From an uncultured Dysgonomonas sp. (GTDB lineage: Bacteria; Bacteroidota; Bacteroidia; Bacteroidales; Dysgonomonadaceae): a stretch of 64,000 nucleotides of DNA. Below, in pieces: positions 1 through 7,910 of this stretch. A program made the translations under genes and the position numbers. The stretch is from positions 17,741 through 81,740 of the forward strand of contig CALKIV010000030.1 of NCBI GenBank assembly GCA_937995835.1. The letters run 5' to 3'. The notes beneath the pieces are model-generated. The model worked only from the letters and a program-made list of their open reading frames with translations. It was not told the DNA's origin and did not search any database. Each line of letters opens with the position of its first letter. Within the stretch, counting starts at the first letter, position 1.

Positions 1-762
1 TGGTGTTGTCTCACGTTCGTAACCAGCTAAACTCCAATTTTCTGTTCTTGCTGTTTCTCCCACGACTATAACATAAATTTCCCTTTGATTGGTCGTATCA
101 ATTCTTTTTGCATCAAAAGTGAAATTGGCCGCATTATTATGATAATCTTGACTGGCTCTCCAATGATCGATAGCAAAGTCCAGATTATAAAACATATTCA
201 GAGGATATACGTCTTCATGAAATGCGAATCTTTTGGTGTTATAGTTTAATCCAAAGAAACTCAAAACATAAGATGCTAAAATTAAAACTGCACCAGTCAA
301 ACAAGCATTGTATCGAAACTTTATAGCAAGGAAAGTTCCTTTTTTCATCGCTCTATAAGACAATATAGTAGTCGGAATATAGACAACAATAACAAAAAAC
401 ACTGCAGGCAATAAACTATCTAGCACCTCCCCTGCCTCTGAAACGCTAGTGGTCAAGAGATTCAAGAACATATCGGCTGAAATAACATCTTCTCCAAAGA
501 GCGAGAACACAACCATCTGAAAAGCATGGAAGAACAACAGAGGAAATAATAAAACTCCGATCAATCCTATTTTTTTGGACAATGAGTATAGTACCAGATA
601 AAGTCCAAAAGGAAAAGCAACGAGTATAATTTTCCCTAATAGATTGAAAGGTTCAGTCATGAAAAGCCCAATTATAGGCAACATATTGACTGTTATCAGT
701 AGGATAAATAAGTAGACAGGATTCTCTGCAAACTTATTTATAAATTGTTTTAACTTTCCCAT
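1..762 (-). CDS. Phosphoethanolamine transferase-like membrane sulfatase-fold protein (partial, N-terminal 254 residues)
   Basis: The reading frame is open from an ATG at 762 to the left edge, so only the N-terminal part is present. It begins MGKLKQFINKFAENPVYLF and carries several hydrophobic segments in the first 160 residues (inner-membrane anchor). The visible end reads VIVVGETARTENWSLAGYER, the conserved start of the periplasmic catalytic domain of EptA/PEtN transferases (VxGETAR, metal-binding Glu, then the Gly-Tyr-x-R-x-T-T-P segment). Such enzymes move phosphoethanolamine from phosphatidylethanolamine to lipid A or other periplasmic glycans. It follows the Omp85-like gene by 4 bases, so the two are probably cotranscribed. 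The acceptor cannot be told from the sequence. Confidence 0.85.
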   Translation of the reverse strand, partial: MGKLKQFINKFAENPVYLFILLITVNMLPIIGLFMTEPFNLLGKIILVAFPFGLYLVLYSLSKKIGLIGVLLFPLLFFHAFQMVVFSLFGEDVISADMFLNLLTTSVSEAGEVLDSLLPAVFFVIVVYIPTTILSYRAMKKGTFLAIKFRYNACLTGAVLILASYVLSFFGLNYNTKRFAFHEDVYPLNMFYNLDFAIDHWRASQDYHNNAANFTFDAKRIDTTNQREIYVIVVGETARTENWSLAGYERETTP

Positions 763-766
763 TTTG

Positions 767-1957
767 TCAAAATGCCTCATTAATATTAAAGTAAAATGCA
801 GATTCGCCTCTTCCAAACCCATAGTCTAGACGCACATTTACTCTATTCTTGAACTCCCATCTATATCCAAAGCCAACCGTAGGCAAAGTTTCTTTGAAAT
901 GAAAATCTGAAAAATCATTGAATAGATTTCCTGCCCCAGCCCAAACAACAATACCGTTACGACGCCAAACATGTTGACGAAGCTCCACTTGAGTCCCCAC
1001 CATCATTCTGTCTCGATATCTTCCTTCATAATATCCTCTCATCATCCGTGAGCCTCCTGAAAGCACCAACATATTCCATGGCACTGTTCCTCCCTGAAAA
1101 ATACCTTGTAATTCATAAGCCAACACACCACCTTTCCACACTTGTTTGTAAGCTCTAAACGATGCTTCTGTTTTAGTTATGGTATTTCTGTTTCCTATAA
1201 AGTGAGGATAAATAATATATTCTAATTTAGCATATATTCCATCATAAGGATTAGGGATAAAATCTCTGGTATCGTATGATAAGCTCAATCCACCACCACC
1301 ATAAGAAGAGACTCTTTCTTCGCCCAATAGGCAATCCGGATTTCCAAATTTGTCGGCATTTCGATTTACAAACTCACCAATGAATCCAATATACGTATTA
1401 GGAATTATTTTCTTCAACAAATCTAATTTTAAATAAATTTCGTTGATCGTATATTTTGTAGAAGCACCATATTTTCCATTTTGGTAACCAATTCCCCAAT
1501 ATTCTGTTGGCTGTGAAGCAAAAAAAGTGATTAAGTCTATTCTATAATCTTCTCTTGGGAAAATTGTATTACTCCTTATACCGATAACATAAAAGCCACG
1601 GGTGGTGACATCACCATACAAGGAAATATTGGATGGTGAAATTGTTTTATCTTCCTTATCTACTCTATATAGTCCAGAAGCCACAAGCCCTAGTCCCAAC
1701 TTTGTATCACTAGAAAAATGAGGACCACCAATGAAAGATACATCAAAGGTTTTTTCTTCTTTTACAACATTCGACTCATCAAAATAAGCTTTGATCTTTT
1801 GAAATAAATTTTTCTTCATCACCGTACTGTCCGCAGTTTCTTTCTGCCCACCAGCAACATTTGATGCAGATACATGACTCAGAGAATCTTTTGCTTCCAA
1901 CTTCAAGGCTGTTAGCAACATCAAAGAGATTGAGATAGTAAATATGTTTCTTAACAT
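767..1957 (-). CDS. BamA/TamA-type (Omp85) outer-membrane beta-barrel protein
   Basis: 396 residues with a signal peptide (MLRNIFTISISLMLLTALKLEA) followed by a short low-complexity linker and then a barrel with alternating strands. Near residues 300-320 it has GGSRMMRGYYEGRYRDR, which resembles the (V)RGF/Y loop motif of Omp85 barrels, and it ends in a C-terminal Phe, the usual BAM recognition residue. No POTRA repeats are visible, so this is a short barrel-only member of the bacterial surface antigen family rather than BamA itself. It is probably the first gene of a two-gene unit with the PEtN transferase-like gene. A role in lipid or protein transport at the outer membrane is inference. 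Confidence 0.8.
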   Translation of the reverse strand: MLRNIFTISISLMLLTALKLEAKDSLSHVSASNVAGGQKETADSTVMKKNLFQKIKAYFDESNVVKEEKTFDVSFIGGPHFSSDTKLGLGLVASGLYRVDKEDKTISPSNISLYGDVTTRGFYVIGIRSNTIFPREDYRIDLITFFASQPTEYWGIGYQNGKYGASTKYTINEIYLKLDLLKKIIPNTYIGFIGEFVNRNADKFGNPDCLLGEERVSSYGGGGLSLSYDTRDFIPNPYDGIYAKLEYIIYPHFIGNRNTITKTEASFRAYKQVWKGGVLAYELQGIFQGGTVPWNMLVLSGGSRMMRGYYEGRYRDRMMVGTQVELRQHVWRRNGIVVWAGAGNLFNDFSDFHFKETLPTVGFGYRWEFKNRVNVRLDYGFGRGESAFYFNINEAF

Positions 1958-1981
1958 AAATAATGCATTTCAGTTAAGATG

Positions 1982-2022
1982 CAAAGATATAATAAATCGC
2001 CAATAGTAAGTACACTTACTAT
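1982..2022 (-). promoter_or_regulatory. Probable promoter with a 20-bp palindrome upstream of the Omp85-like gene
   Basis: On the minus strand TATCTTTG (1989-1982) matches the Bacteroidota -7 element TAnnTTTG, 25 bases before the ATG at 1957. Where a -33 box would lie there is instead a perfect inverted repeat at 2003-2022 (ATAGTAAGT, centre AC, ACTTACTAT). A dimeric regulator binding here would be positioned like an activator. The binding protein is unknown. Confidence 0.5.
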
Positions 2023-2146
2023 CAACAAATTCTCATTCTCGCCTCTTAATTAGCGACTATTAACAAATTGGACAAAAATAACCCAACTGAAAAGGTTAGA
2101 ACTGATCAATTGGGCAATTGTTAAAATATGGTTCAATGGTAGTAGA

Positions 2147-3058
2147 TTATATTCTCAATGCTCCTATCAATTCGCTGACATGCTTGATATTATTCTCATC
2201 CAAATATTGATTAATTCCTTCCACCACCTTTTCAGAAATTGTAGGATCTATGAAGTTATGTGTACCAATCTGAATAGCTGAAGAACCTGCCAAAATAAAT
2301 TCAATGGCATCTTGCCAAGAGGAAATCCCGCCCATGCCAATGATTGGAATTTTGACAGCATTATATGTTTGCCATACCATTCTCAAAGCTACCGGCTTAA
2401 CACATGGCCCCGAAAGTCCACCTGTTATAGTGGATAAAACAGGACTTTGTGTTTTGATATTTACCGCCATTCCCATTAAGGTATTGATCAGTGAAACTGA
2501 GTCTGCTCCTTCTGCTTCGGCTGCTTTTGCTATTTCCGTGATGTCGGTAACATTAGGAGAAAGCTTTACAATAAGGGTTTTGTTCCAAACCTTTCTTACA
2601 GCTCTTGTTACTTCTGCAGCTGAAGTAGGACATGTACCAAAAGCCATTCCACCTTCTTTTACATTAGGACAAGAGATGTTCAATTCTATAGCCGGAATTT
2701 TTTCCAGTTCAACTAGCTTTTCAGTGCAAGCCACATAATCATCTACTGTAGATCCTGATACATTAACGACTATATTAGTATCAAAGTCTTTTATCTCAGG
2801 ATAAATATGTGAAACAAAATAATCAACTCCCTTGTTTTGTAATCCCACAGCATTCAACATTCCCATAGGAGTTTCTGCCATTCGCGGATAGTCATTTCCT
2901 TCTCGGGCTGTGATGGTTGTTCCTTTGACACAAATGCCACCCAATTTTCCCAAATCTATAAAATCTGTATACTCGCTACCAAAACCAAAAGTTCCTGATG
3001 CTGTCATCACAGGATTTTTCAACTCCAGTTGTCCTATATTTATATTCAATCCAGCCAT
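2147..3058 (-). CDS. pyrD: Dihydroorotate dehydrogenase B, catalytic subunit
   Basis: 303 residues, the usual length of class 1B enzymes. It oxidises dihydroorotate to orotate in pyrimidine synthesis, using FMN, and passes electrons to PyrK. The catalytic base motif IELNISCPN places Cys at residue 130, as in known PyrDB proteins. Near the C-terminus GMGGI and the segment GSSAIQIGT form the phosphate-binding part of the TIM barrel. Its start overlaps the end of pyrK by 13 bases, consistent with translational coupling and the two-subunit NAD-dependent enzyme. Confidence 0.97.
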   Translation of the reverse strand: MAGLNINIGQLELKNPVMTASGTFGFGSEYTDFIDLGKLGGICVKGTTITAREGNDYPRMAETPMGMLNAVGLQNKGVDYFVSHIYPEIKDFDTNIVVNVSGSTVDDYVACTEKLVELEKIPAIELNISCPNVKEGGMAFGTCPTSAAEVTRAVRKVWNKTLIVKLSPNVTDITEIAKAAEAEGADSVSLINTLMGMAVNIKTQSPVLSTITGGLSGPCVKPVALRMVWQTYNAVKIPIIGMGGISSWQDAIEFILAGSSAIQIGTHNFIDPTISEKVVEGINQYLDENNIKHVSELIGALRI

Positions 3059-3825
3059 GTCAAATCTTTTATGTTAAATACTGGGCCTTCAGTACAGGCA
3101 CATATATTTCCTTTTATTGTTTTCTCTACACAACATAAACAAGCTCCAAAACCACAAGCCATCATATTTTCTAACGAAACTTCACATTCTGAGTTTTGTT
3201 GGTGCGCATATTTAGCAATTGCCACCATCATAGGCTTAGGTCCACAAGTGTATACATTTGTAAATTTCTTGTTTTTTAAGATAGAATGATTGGTTACAAA
3301 TCCTTTTTCGCCATGCGAACCATCTTCTGTTGTTGTGTATACAGTTCCATATTTAGCAAATTCGTCCAACTCTAGCAGATCATTCTTCGAACGTGCTCCA
3401 AGAAGAAAATTTACTTTATACCCTTCCGCTGATAAGTTAGAGCCTAAAAAAAGCATAGGTGCAATACCCACACCTCCCCCTACAAGGAGAAGTTCGTTTT
3501 CTTTTGATTTTGGCACTGTAAATGTGTTCCCTAGAGGAAAGACAAGGTTCATTAGATCACCTTCCAAACATGTTGACATAGCTTTAGTACCCTCGCCAAT
3601 GATCTGAATCAAAAGCCAAAGCTCATTTTTATCTTTATCAACATAGTTAACCGATATTGGACGTCGCAGATAGGTACTTGGAGAGCCTTCTACTTTAATT
3701 TGTACGAACTGTCCTGGAAACATCTCTGGCAGTTTGCTGCCATCCACAGTAGTGAGTTTGATCAAACAGTAGTTGTTGTTTAGCTTGGTATTCTCAGTAA
3801 CAAGCAAATCAAGCATTTTTTTCAT
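3046..3825 (-). CDS. pyrK: Dihydroorotate dehydrogenase B, electron transfer subunit
   Basis: 259 residues of the ferredoxin-reductase-like family. The FAD-binding motif RRPIS lies near residue 55, the NAD-binding GGGVGIAPM near residue 117, and the C-terminal cysteines (224, 229, 232 and 244, in CGFGACLCC and CACTEG) are the expected 2Fe-2S ligands. It transfers electrons from PyrD to NAD. It is the first gene of the pair. The start could alternatively be the Met three codons later (3816). TATCTTTG on the minus strand at 3884-3877 is a good -7 element for this operon. Confidence 0.96.
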   Translation of the reverse strand: MKKMLDLLVTENTKLNNNYCLIKLTTVDGSKLPEMFPGQFVQIKVEGSPSTYLRRPISVNYVDKDKNELWLLIQIIGEGTKAMSTCLEGDLMNLVFPLGNTFTVPKSKENELLLVGGGVGIAPMLFLGSNLSAEGYKVNFLLGARSKNDLLELDEFAKYGTVYTTTEDGSHGEKGFVTNHSILKNKKFTNVYTCGPKPMMVAIAKYAHQQNSECEVSLENMMACGFGACLCCVEKTIKGNICACTEGPVFNIKDLTWLD

Positions 3826-3876
3826 TCAATATATTATATGAAAGTTAGAGATACATCTTTCTATTTTATCAAGTGA

Positions 3877-3884
3877 CAAAGATA
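3877..3884 (-). promoter_or_regulatory. -7 element of the pyrKD promoter
   Basis: The minus strand reads TATCTTTG, a full match to the Bacteroidota TAnnTTTG box, about 50 bases before the pyrK start codon. No clear TTTG -33 box is seen at the normal distance. A 16-bp palindrome of the XRE-operator type (3952-3967) lies about 70 bases further upstream. Confidence 0.5.
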
Positions 3885-3951
3885 GCGAAAATAAGTGTAA
3901 ACTTTATGGGTGTAGGCATGTAGATTCGATATCAATCTGTCAATTAGCTAT

Positions 3952-5064
3952 ATATACATATGTATATTCGAGTTTATATTGAACATAGCAAATTAAAATT
4001 TGTAATATTTTTTGAATATAGATTTCGATTTAATAGTATTAACCTAGAAGTATACAATTGTATATGCTATAATGATGTGCTATTAGGATTAAAAGCTTGA
4101 AAGGTATTATCAGTATAATAGATTATGATTTTGCTTATATCCTTAGCCACTGTTTTTACAATAGTATTCGTTATAGGTGCAGTAATAGCAGCACTAACCT
4201 GCTCTTCAGATAAAGTATTATGAGATAATGGTTGTTCAGACTCTTCTATACTAGACGCTCTTTCTTGAGGCTTTACAGCCTCATTTACCACATTTTCTTG
4301 CTGTACACCTTCGAATAAGCTAGATTGATATCCTTTAGCCACAGTAGAAGTGCCAGTGATAGTATTAGACGTTTCGTTAAGCTGTTTATACATCTCTCCT
4401 TTTCCAAAAAGCAACCAATCGCTATCGATGGTTTCCATAGTCTCTAAAATGCGTATTATGACATCTATACTCGCTTTATTTCGCCCTGTTAGTATATGGG
4501 AGAGCACAGCACGTCCAATATCTAATTTATCAGCAAAAGCTGAAGGAGTAAGATTATTATCCTCCATTATTTTTATTATACGCTCTTTCATACGACTAAA
4601 AACATATGTATATCAGTGAAAAATCAATCAATACAAATGTAGTTTATTAAAAGTAATTATCAAAATATAGAAAAGTATCCTACTGTAAACATATGTATGC
4701 AGACCAAGTATAAAGTGCCTTAATAAATCTATATCTTTATTTCATATAATTTATATAATATACTGGTAAATAAATATTTAATATCTATTATAAAGTGATA
4801 TAATTCCTGTATAGCTATAAATTCATTATATATACATATAAATCTATAGTATAGCTTATTTATTACATCATAATATACTGGTTATATGAATAATATAAAA
4901 ACAAATAAATACTAATTTAAATTAATATAATTGTGTATAACACTCTATACATACAAATGTATAACCCCCATAATTCATTTAATATTTCCTAGAAATAGAC
5001 CTGTTTACATTTGTAACACCCCCCTATTATTTAGATTGCTTTCGATCAAATACACAATTGTATA
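3952..5064. promoter_or_regulatory. Array of TATACA-NN-TGTATA dyads around the XRE regulator gene
   Basis: At least seven related dyads are visible: ATATACATATGTATAT at 3952-3967 (perfect 16 bp), TATACAATTGTATA at 4051-4064 (perfect 14 bp), ACATATGT at 4602-4609, 11 bases upstream of the regulator's ATG, ACATATGT at 4689-4696, ATACAAATGTAT at 4951-4962, TTACATTTGTAA at 5005-5016, and TACACAATTGTATA at 5051-5064 (one mismatched pair). The shared form is TATACA-NN-TGTATA. They flank the regulator on both sides and end about 140 bases before the C69 dipeptidase gene. They are best read as operators for the adjacent XRE protein; this is inference from position and symmetry. Confidence 0.6.
4067..4591 (-). 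CDS. XRE-family helix-turn-helix transcriptional regulator
   Basis: 174 residues. Residues 1-68 form an HTH_XRE/Cro-CI domain (LTPSAFADKLDIGRAVLSHI is the helix-turn-helix, followed by a helix ending in WLLFGKGEMYK). Residues 70-130 are a polar, probably disordered linker rich in Thr, Ser and Glu, and the last 40 residues (around VAKDISKIIIYYTDNTF) may form a small hydrophobic dimerisation unit. The gene stands alone. A dyad of the surrounding array sits 11 bases upstream of the ATG, suggesting autoregulation, and another sits just past the stop codon. Target genes and signal are not known. Confidence 0.85.
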   Translation of the reverse strand: MKERIIKIMEDNNLTPSAFADKLDIGRAVLSHILTGRNKASIDVIIRILETMETIDSDWLLFGKGEMYKQLNETSNTITGTSTVAKGYQSSLFEGVQQENVVNEAVKPQERASSIEESEQPLSHNTLSEEQVSAAITAPITNTIVKTVAKDISKIIIYYTDNTFQAFNPNSTSL

Positions 5065-5204
5065 CATTTTGTCTAGATTGAGAAACACACCTATTTCATA
5101 TGCTTATTTCTATTCTTTACAGATTATAATTTATCTTTACCTTTTCAAAGATCATTTTCAAAGGAAGAAACTTTGAACAACTATTATTAATTCATAAAAT
5201 ATTC
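4592..5204. other. 613-base AT-rich intergenic region with no convincing gene
   Basis: Extremely AT-rich. Besides the operator-like dyads it holds a 13-base direct repeat ATAATATACTGGT (4755-4767 and 4870-4882) and a 10-bp palindrome TATAGCTATA (4810-4819). A short open frame at 4931-5176 has low-complexity composition rich in Ile and Tyr and no family resemblance, so it is not called as a gene. The last part should hold the promoter of the C69 dipeptidase gene; TATCTTTA near 5132 is the nearest approach to a -7 box. Confidence 0.6.
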
Positions 5205-6845
5205 ATGAGAAAAATCTATCTAATTATTATTTTAGCTTTACTCTCTCAGAATCGAATATTTTCGTGTACCAATCTATTGGTCGGGAAAAATGCATCCACG
5301 GATGGTTCCACGATGATCACATATTCGGCAGACTCGTATAGTCTTTTTGGAGAGTTGTATCATTACCCTGCACAAAAATATCCAGCTGGAAGTAAGCTTA
5401 AAGTTCATGACTGGGATTCGGGAAAATATTTGGGCGAAATCGATCAAGTGTCCGAAACTTATAACGTCATTGGTAATATGAACGAGCACCAACTGGCGAT
5501 CAGCGAAACCACTTTTGGAGGACGTGCCGAATTGGAAAATCCTGACGGCATTATAGATTATGGAAGTCTTATTTATATCACCTTGCAAAGAGCTAAAACT
5601 GCAAGAGAAGCTATAAAGGTGATGACTGACTTAGTGGAAAAGTATGGTTATTTCAGTGGAGGAGAATCGTTCTCGATTGCTGATCCGAATGAAATCTGGG
5701 TAATGGAACTTATCGGAAAAGGTAAAGGTATAAAAGGTGCTGTCTGGGTTGCTGTTCGCATTCCTGACGATTGCATTACAGCTCATGCCAACCAAGCTAG
5801 AATCCAACAGTTTCCTCTTAACGATCCGAAAAACTGTATCTATTCTAAAGATGTAATTTCTTTTGCTAAAGAAAAAGGATATTATAAAGGGAAAGATAAA
5901 GACTTTAGTTTTGCCCAAGCCTATGCACCTGCCGATTTTGGAGCTTTGAGATATTGCGAAGCCAGAGTATGGAGCTTTTTCAATAAACATGGAGCAGAGG
6001 ATATGGAAAAATATGTTCCATATGCTATGGGACATGTAAAAGACACCCCAATGCCACTATACATGAAGCCCAAACAAAAGATATCACTTAAAGAGCTGAA
6101 GGCCATGATGAGAGACCACTACGAAGACACCCCATTAGATTGGAGACATGATATAGGTGCAGGCCCTTATGAGTCACCTTATAGATGGGCTCCTCTTAGT
6201 TGGGAAGTGGATGGCACAGAGTATTGCAATGAGCGCCCTATTGCCACTCAACAAGCAGCTTTTTCTTTCGTAGCACAAATGAGATCGTGGTTGCCAAACA
6301 CCGTTGGAGGAATCCTTTGGTTTGGAATGGATGATGCCGGACATACTGTTTATACACCAATGTATACCTCCATGACAGAAACTCCTGAATGCTTCAGAAC
6401 TGGCAATGGCGACTTATACACCTTCTCTTGGACTTCTAGTTTCTGGATTCACAACTGGGTAGCGAATATGGTATATCCTAGGTATAATCAAATGTACCCG
6501 GATGTAGAGAAGGTACAATTGGAGTTAGAAGAAAAATTTCGCTCACAAACCGATGAAACTGATAAAAAAGCGCTTTCTTTGTTAGAAAGTTCTCAAGAGG
6601 AAGCTAAAAAGTTTTTGACAGCCTATAGCATTAATCAAGCTCAATATGCTTTTGACAGATGGAAAAAGTTAGGAGAATATTTGATGATCAAATATATGGA
6701 TGGAATCGTGAGAAAGGAAGAAAATGGCCAATTCAAAAAAAATGAGTTCGGAAATCCAGATTCTCCTAATCGCCCTGGATATTCTAAAGACTTCTACAGA
6801 AAAGTCATAAAAGAAACAGGAGATAAATATAAAGTTGTAAACTAA
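5205..6845 (+). CDS. C69-family dipeptidase (secreted Ntn hydrolase)
   Basis: 546 residues. The first 20 residues are a signal peptide and cleavage would expose Cys21 (FSCTNLLVGK), the N-terminal nucleophile of peptidase family C69; CTN-LLVGKxAS-DGS is the family signature. Further family segments are NEHQLAISETTFGG (near 85-98), GYFSGGESFSIADPNEIWVMEL (around 147-168) and CITAHANQARI. Known members cleave dipeptides with broad specificity; this one is expected in the periplasm. The iron/cobalamin-type permease starts 26 bases downstream, so the three genes up to 8954 may be one transcript. The physiological substrate is unknown. Confidence 0.92.
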   Translation: MRKIYLIIILALLSQNRIFSCTNLLVGKNASTDGSTMITYSADSYSLFGELYHYPAQKYPAGSKLKVHDWDSGKYLGEIDQVSETYNVIGNMNEHQLAISETTFGGRAELENPDGIIDYGSLIYITLQRAKTAREAIKVMTDLVEKYGYFSGGESFSIADPNEIWVMELIGKGKGIKGAVWVAVRIPDDCITAHANQARIQQFPLNDPKNCIYSKDVISFAKEKGYYKGKDKDFSFAQAYAPADFGALRYCEARVWSFFNKHGAEDMEKYVPYAMGHVKDTPMPLYMKPKQKISLKELKAMMRDHYEDTPLDWRHDIGAGPYESPYRWAPLSWEVDGTEYCNERPIATQQAAFSFVAQMRSWLPNTVGGILWFGMDDAGHTVYTPMYTSMTETPECFRTGNGDLYTFSWTSSFWIHNWVANMVYPRYNQMYPDVEKVQLELEEKFRSQTDETDKKALSLLESSQEEAKKFLTAYSINQAQYAFDRWKKLGEYLMIKYMDGIVRKEENGQFKKNEFGNPDSPNRPGYSKDFYRKVIKETGDKYKVVN

Positions 6846-6871
6846 AAAAGATAAAATTATCAAAACCAAAA

Positions 6872-7903
6872 ATGGGGAAAGGAATTAAATATTGCATTAT
6901 AGTCATTATCACAATATTCATCCTATTTATACTCAACCTCTTTATAGGCTCAGTAAATATTCCTCCAACAGCTGTTCTTGATATTTTACTCGGAAACGAA
7001 GTTAACAAATATGCTTGGCAACAAATTGTGATAGAATCACGATTGCCACAAGCAACAACAGCATTACTTACCGGAGCAGCACTCGCTGTCTCCGGTTTGT
7101 TATTACAAACCGTATTTAGAAATCCTTTAGCAGATTCAGGTATTTTAGGAATCAGTGCCGGAGCCAATTTAGGCGTCGCCATTATTGTTCTACTCTTAGG
7201 AACAAGTATCGGTGTGACCAGCGAATTTGTATTCAGTTATTCGATGTCCATCGTTTTTGGAGCATTTCTTGGAGCATCATTGATCCTTGGCATTATCATG
7301 GCATTTGCAAGCGTTGTAAGAAATAATATCATGTTGCTAATCATTGGTATCATGATAGGCTATTTGACTTCTTCTATGATCACGCTATTACAATTTTGGA
7401 GCACTAGCGAGAATGTATACTCATACATGATCTGGGGAATGGGAAATTTTGCAAATGTATCTTTGGAGCAAATTCCATTTTATGCTGGCACTATTGCTAT
7501 TGGCTTAGCACTTGCCATAGGATTAATAAAACCGTTGAATGCATTACTATTAGGAGAACGTTATGCTACAAATCTTGGTGTAAATATTAAAGCTACTCGA
7601 TGGTTATTATTGCTTTGTGCCGGATTGCTGACAGCTATCACTTGTGCTTTTTGTGGTCCTATATCCTTCATCGGTCTAGCCATACCACACATCGCAAGGC
7701 TTTTGCTTGGTACATCAAATCACAAGATATTATTACCGATCACAATCTTGATTGGTTCGGCAGTTGCACTTCTTTGCAATTTAGTGAGCGTAATCCCCGG
7801 TGAAACGGGAATACTACCGTTAAATGCGATTACTCCTATTTTTGGAGCACCTGTCATTATATATGTCATCATCAATCAACGAAAAATTCAATATTTCAAT
7901 TAA
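6872..7903 (+). CDS. FecCD/BtuC-family ABC transporter permease
   Basis: 343 residues, about ten membrane segments. FecCD landmarks are present: SRLPQATTALLTGAALAVSG near residue 53, RNPLADSGILGISAGANLG near 85, and the coupling region GPISFIGLAIPHIARLL near 260 that contacts the ATPase. The family imports Fe-siderophores, haem or cobalamin from the periplasm. The ATPase follows 7 bases downstream. No periplasmic binding protein is encoded next to it; the gene before it is a C69 dipeptidase. No cobalamin riboswitch was recognised upstream, so the substrate is left open. Confidence 0.92.
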   Translation: MGKGIKYCIIVIITIFILFILNLFIGSVNIPPTAVLDILLGNEVNKYAWQQIVIESRLPQATTALLTGAALAVSGLLLQTVFRNPLADSGILGISAGANLGVAIIVLLLGTSIGVTSEFVFSYSMSIVFGAFLGASLILGIIMAFASVVRNNIMLLIIGIMIGYLTSSMITLLQFWSTSENVYSYMIWGMGNFANVSLEQIPFYAGTIAIGLALAIGLIKPLNALLLGERYATNLGVNIKATRWLLLLCAGLLTAITCAFCGPISFIGLAIPHIARLLLGTSNHKILLPITILIGSAVALLCNLVSVIPGETGILPLNAITPIFGAPVIIYVIINQRKIQYFN

Positions 7904-7910
7904 AGAGAGA

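Noticed and set aside
3243..3256. TATACATTTGTAAA, a one-mismatch copy of the XRE dyad inside pyrK
   Set aside because: Lies in coding sequence away from a promoter; single hits like this are expected in AT-rich DNA.
4755..4882. 13-base direct repeat ATAATATACTGGT as an attachment site or IS footprint
   Set aside because: Copies are 115 bases apart with no integrase, transposase or tRNA nearby; likely chance or regulatory in AT-rich DNA.
4931..5176. 81-residue plus-strand open frame in the AT-rich region before the C69 gene
   Set aside because: Low-complexity composition, no family features, overlaps operator-like dyads; best explained as regulatory DNA.
6846..6871. Cobalamin riboswitch before the FecCD permease
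   Set aside because: The gap is only 26 bases, and the region before the C69 gene shows no recognisable riboswitch core.
7824..7910. Upstream start for the ATPase inside the permease gene
   Set aside because: The ATG at 7911 follows the permease stop directly and gives a normal ATPase N-terminus.
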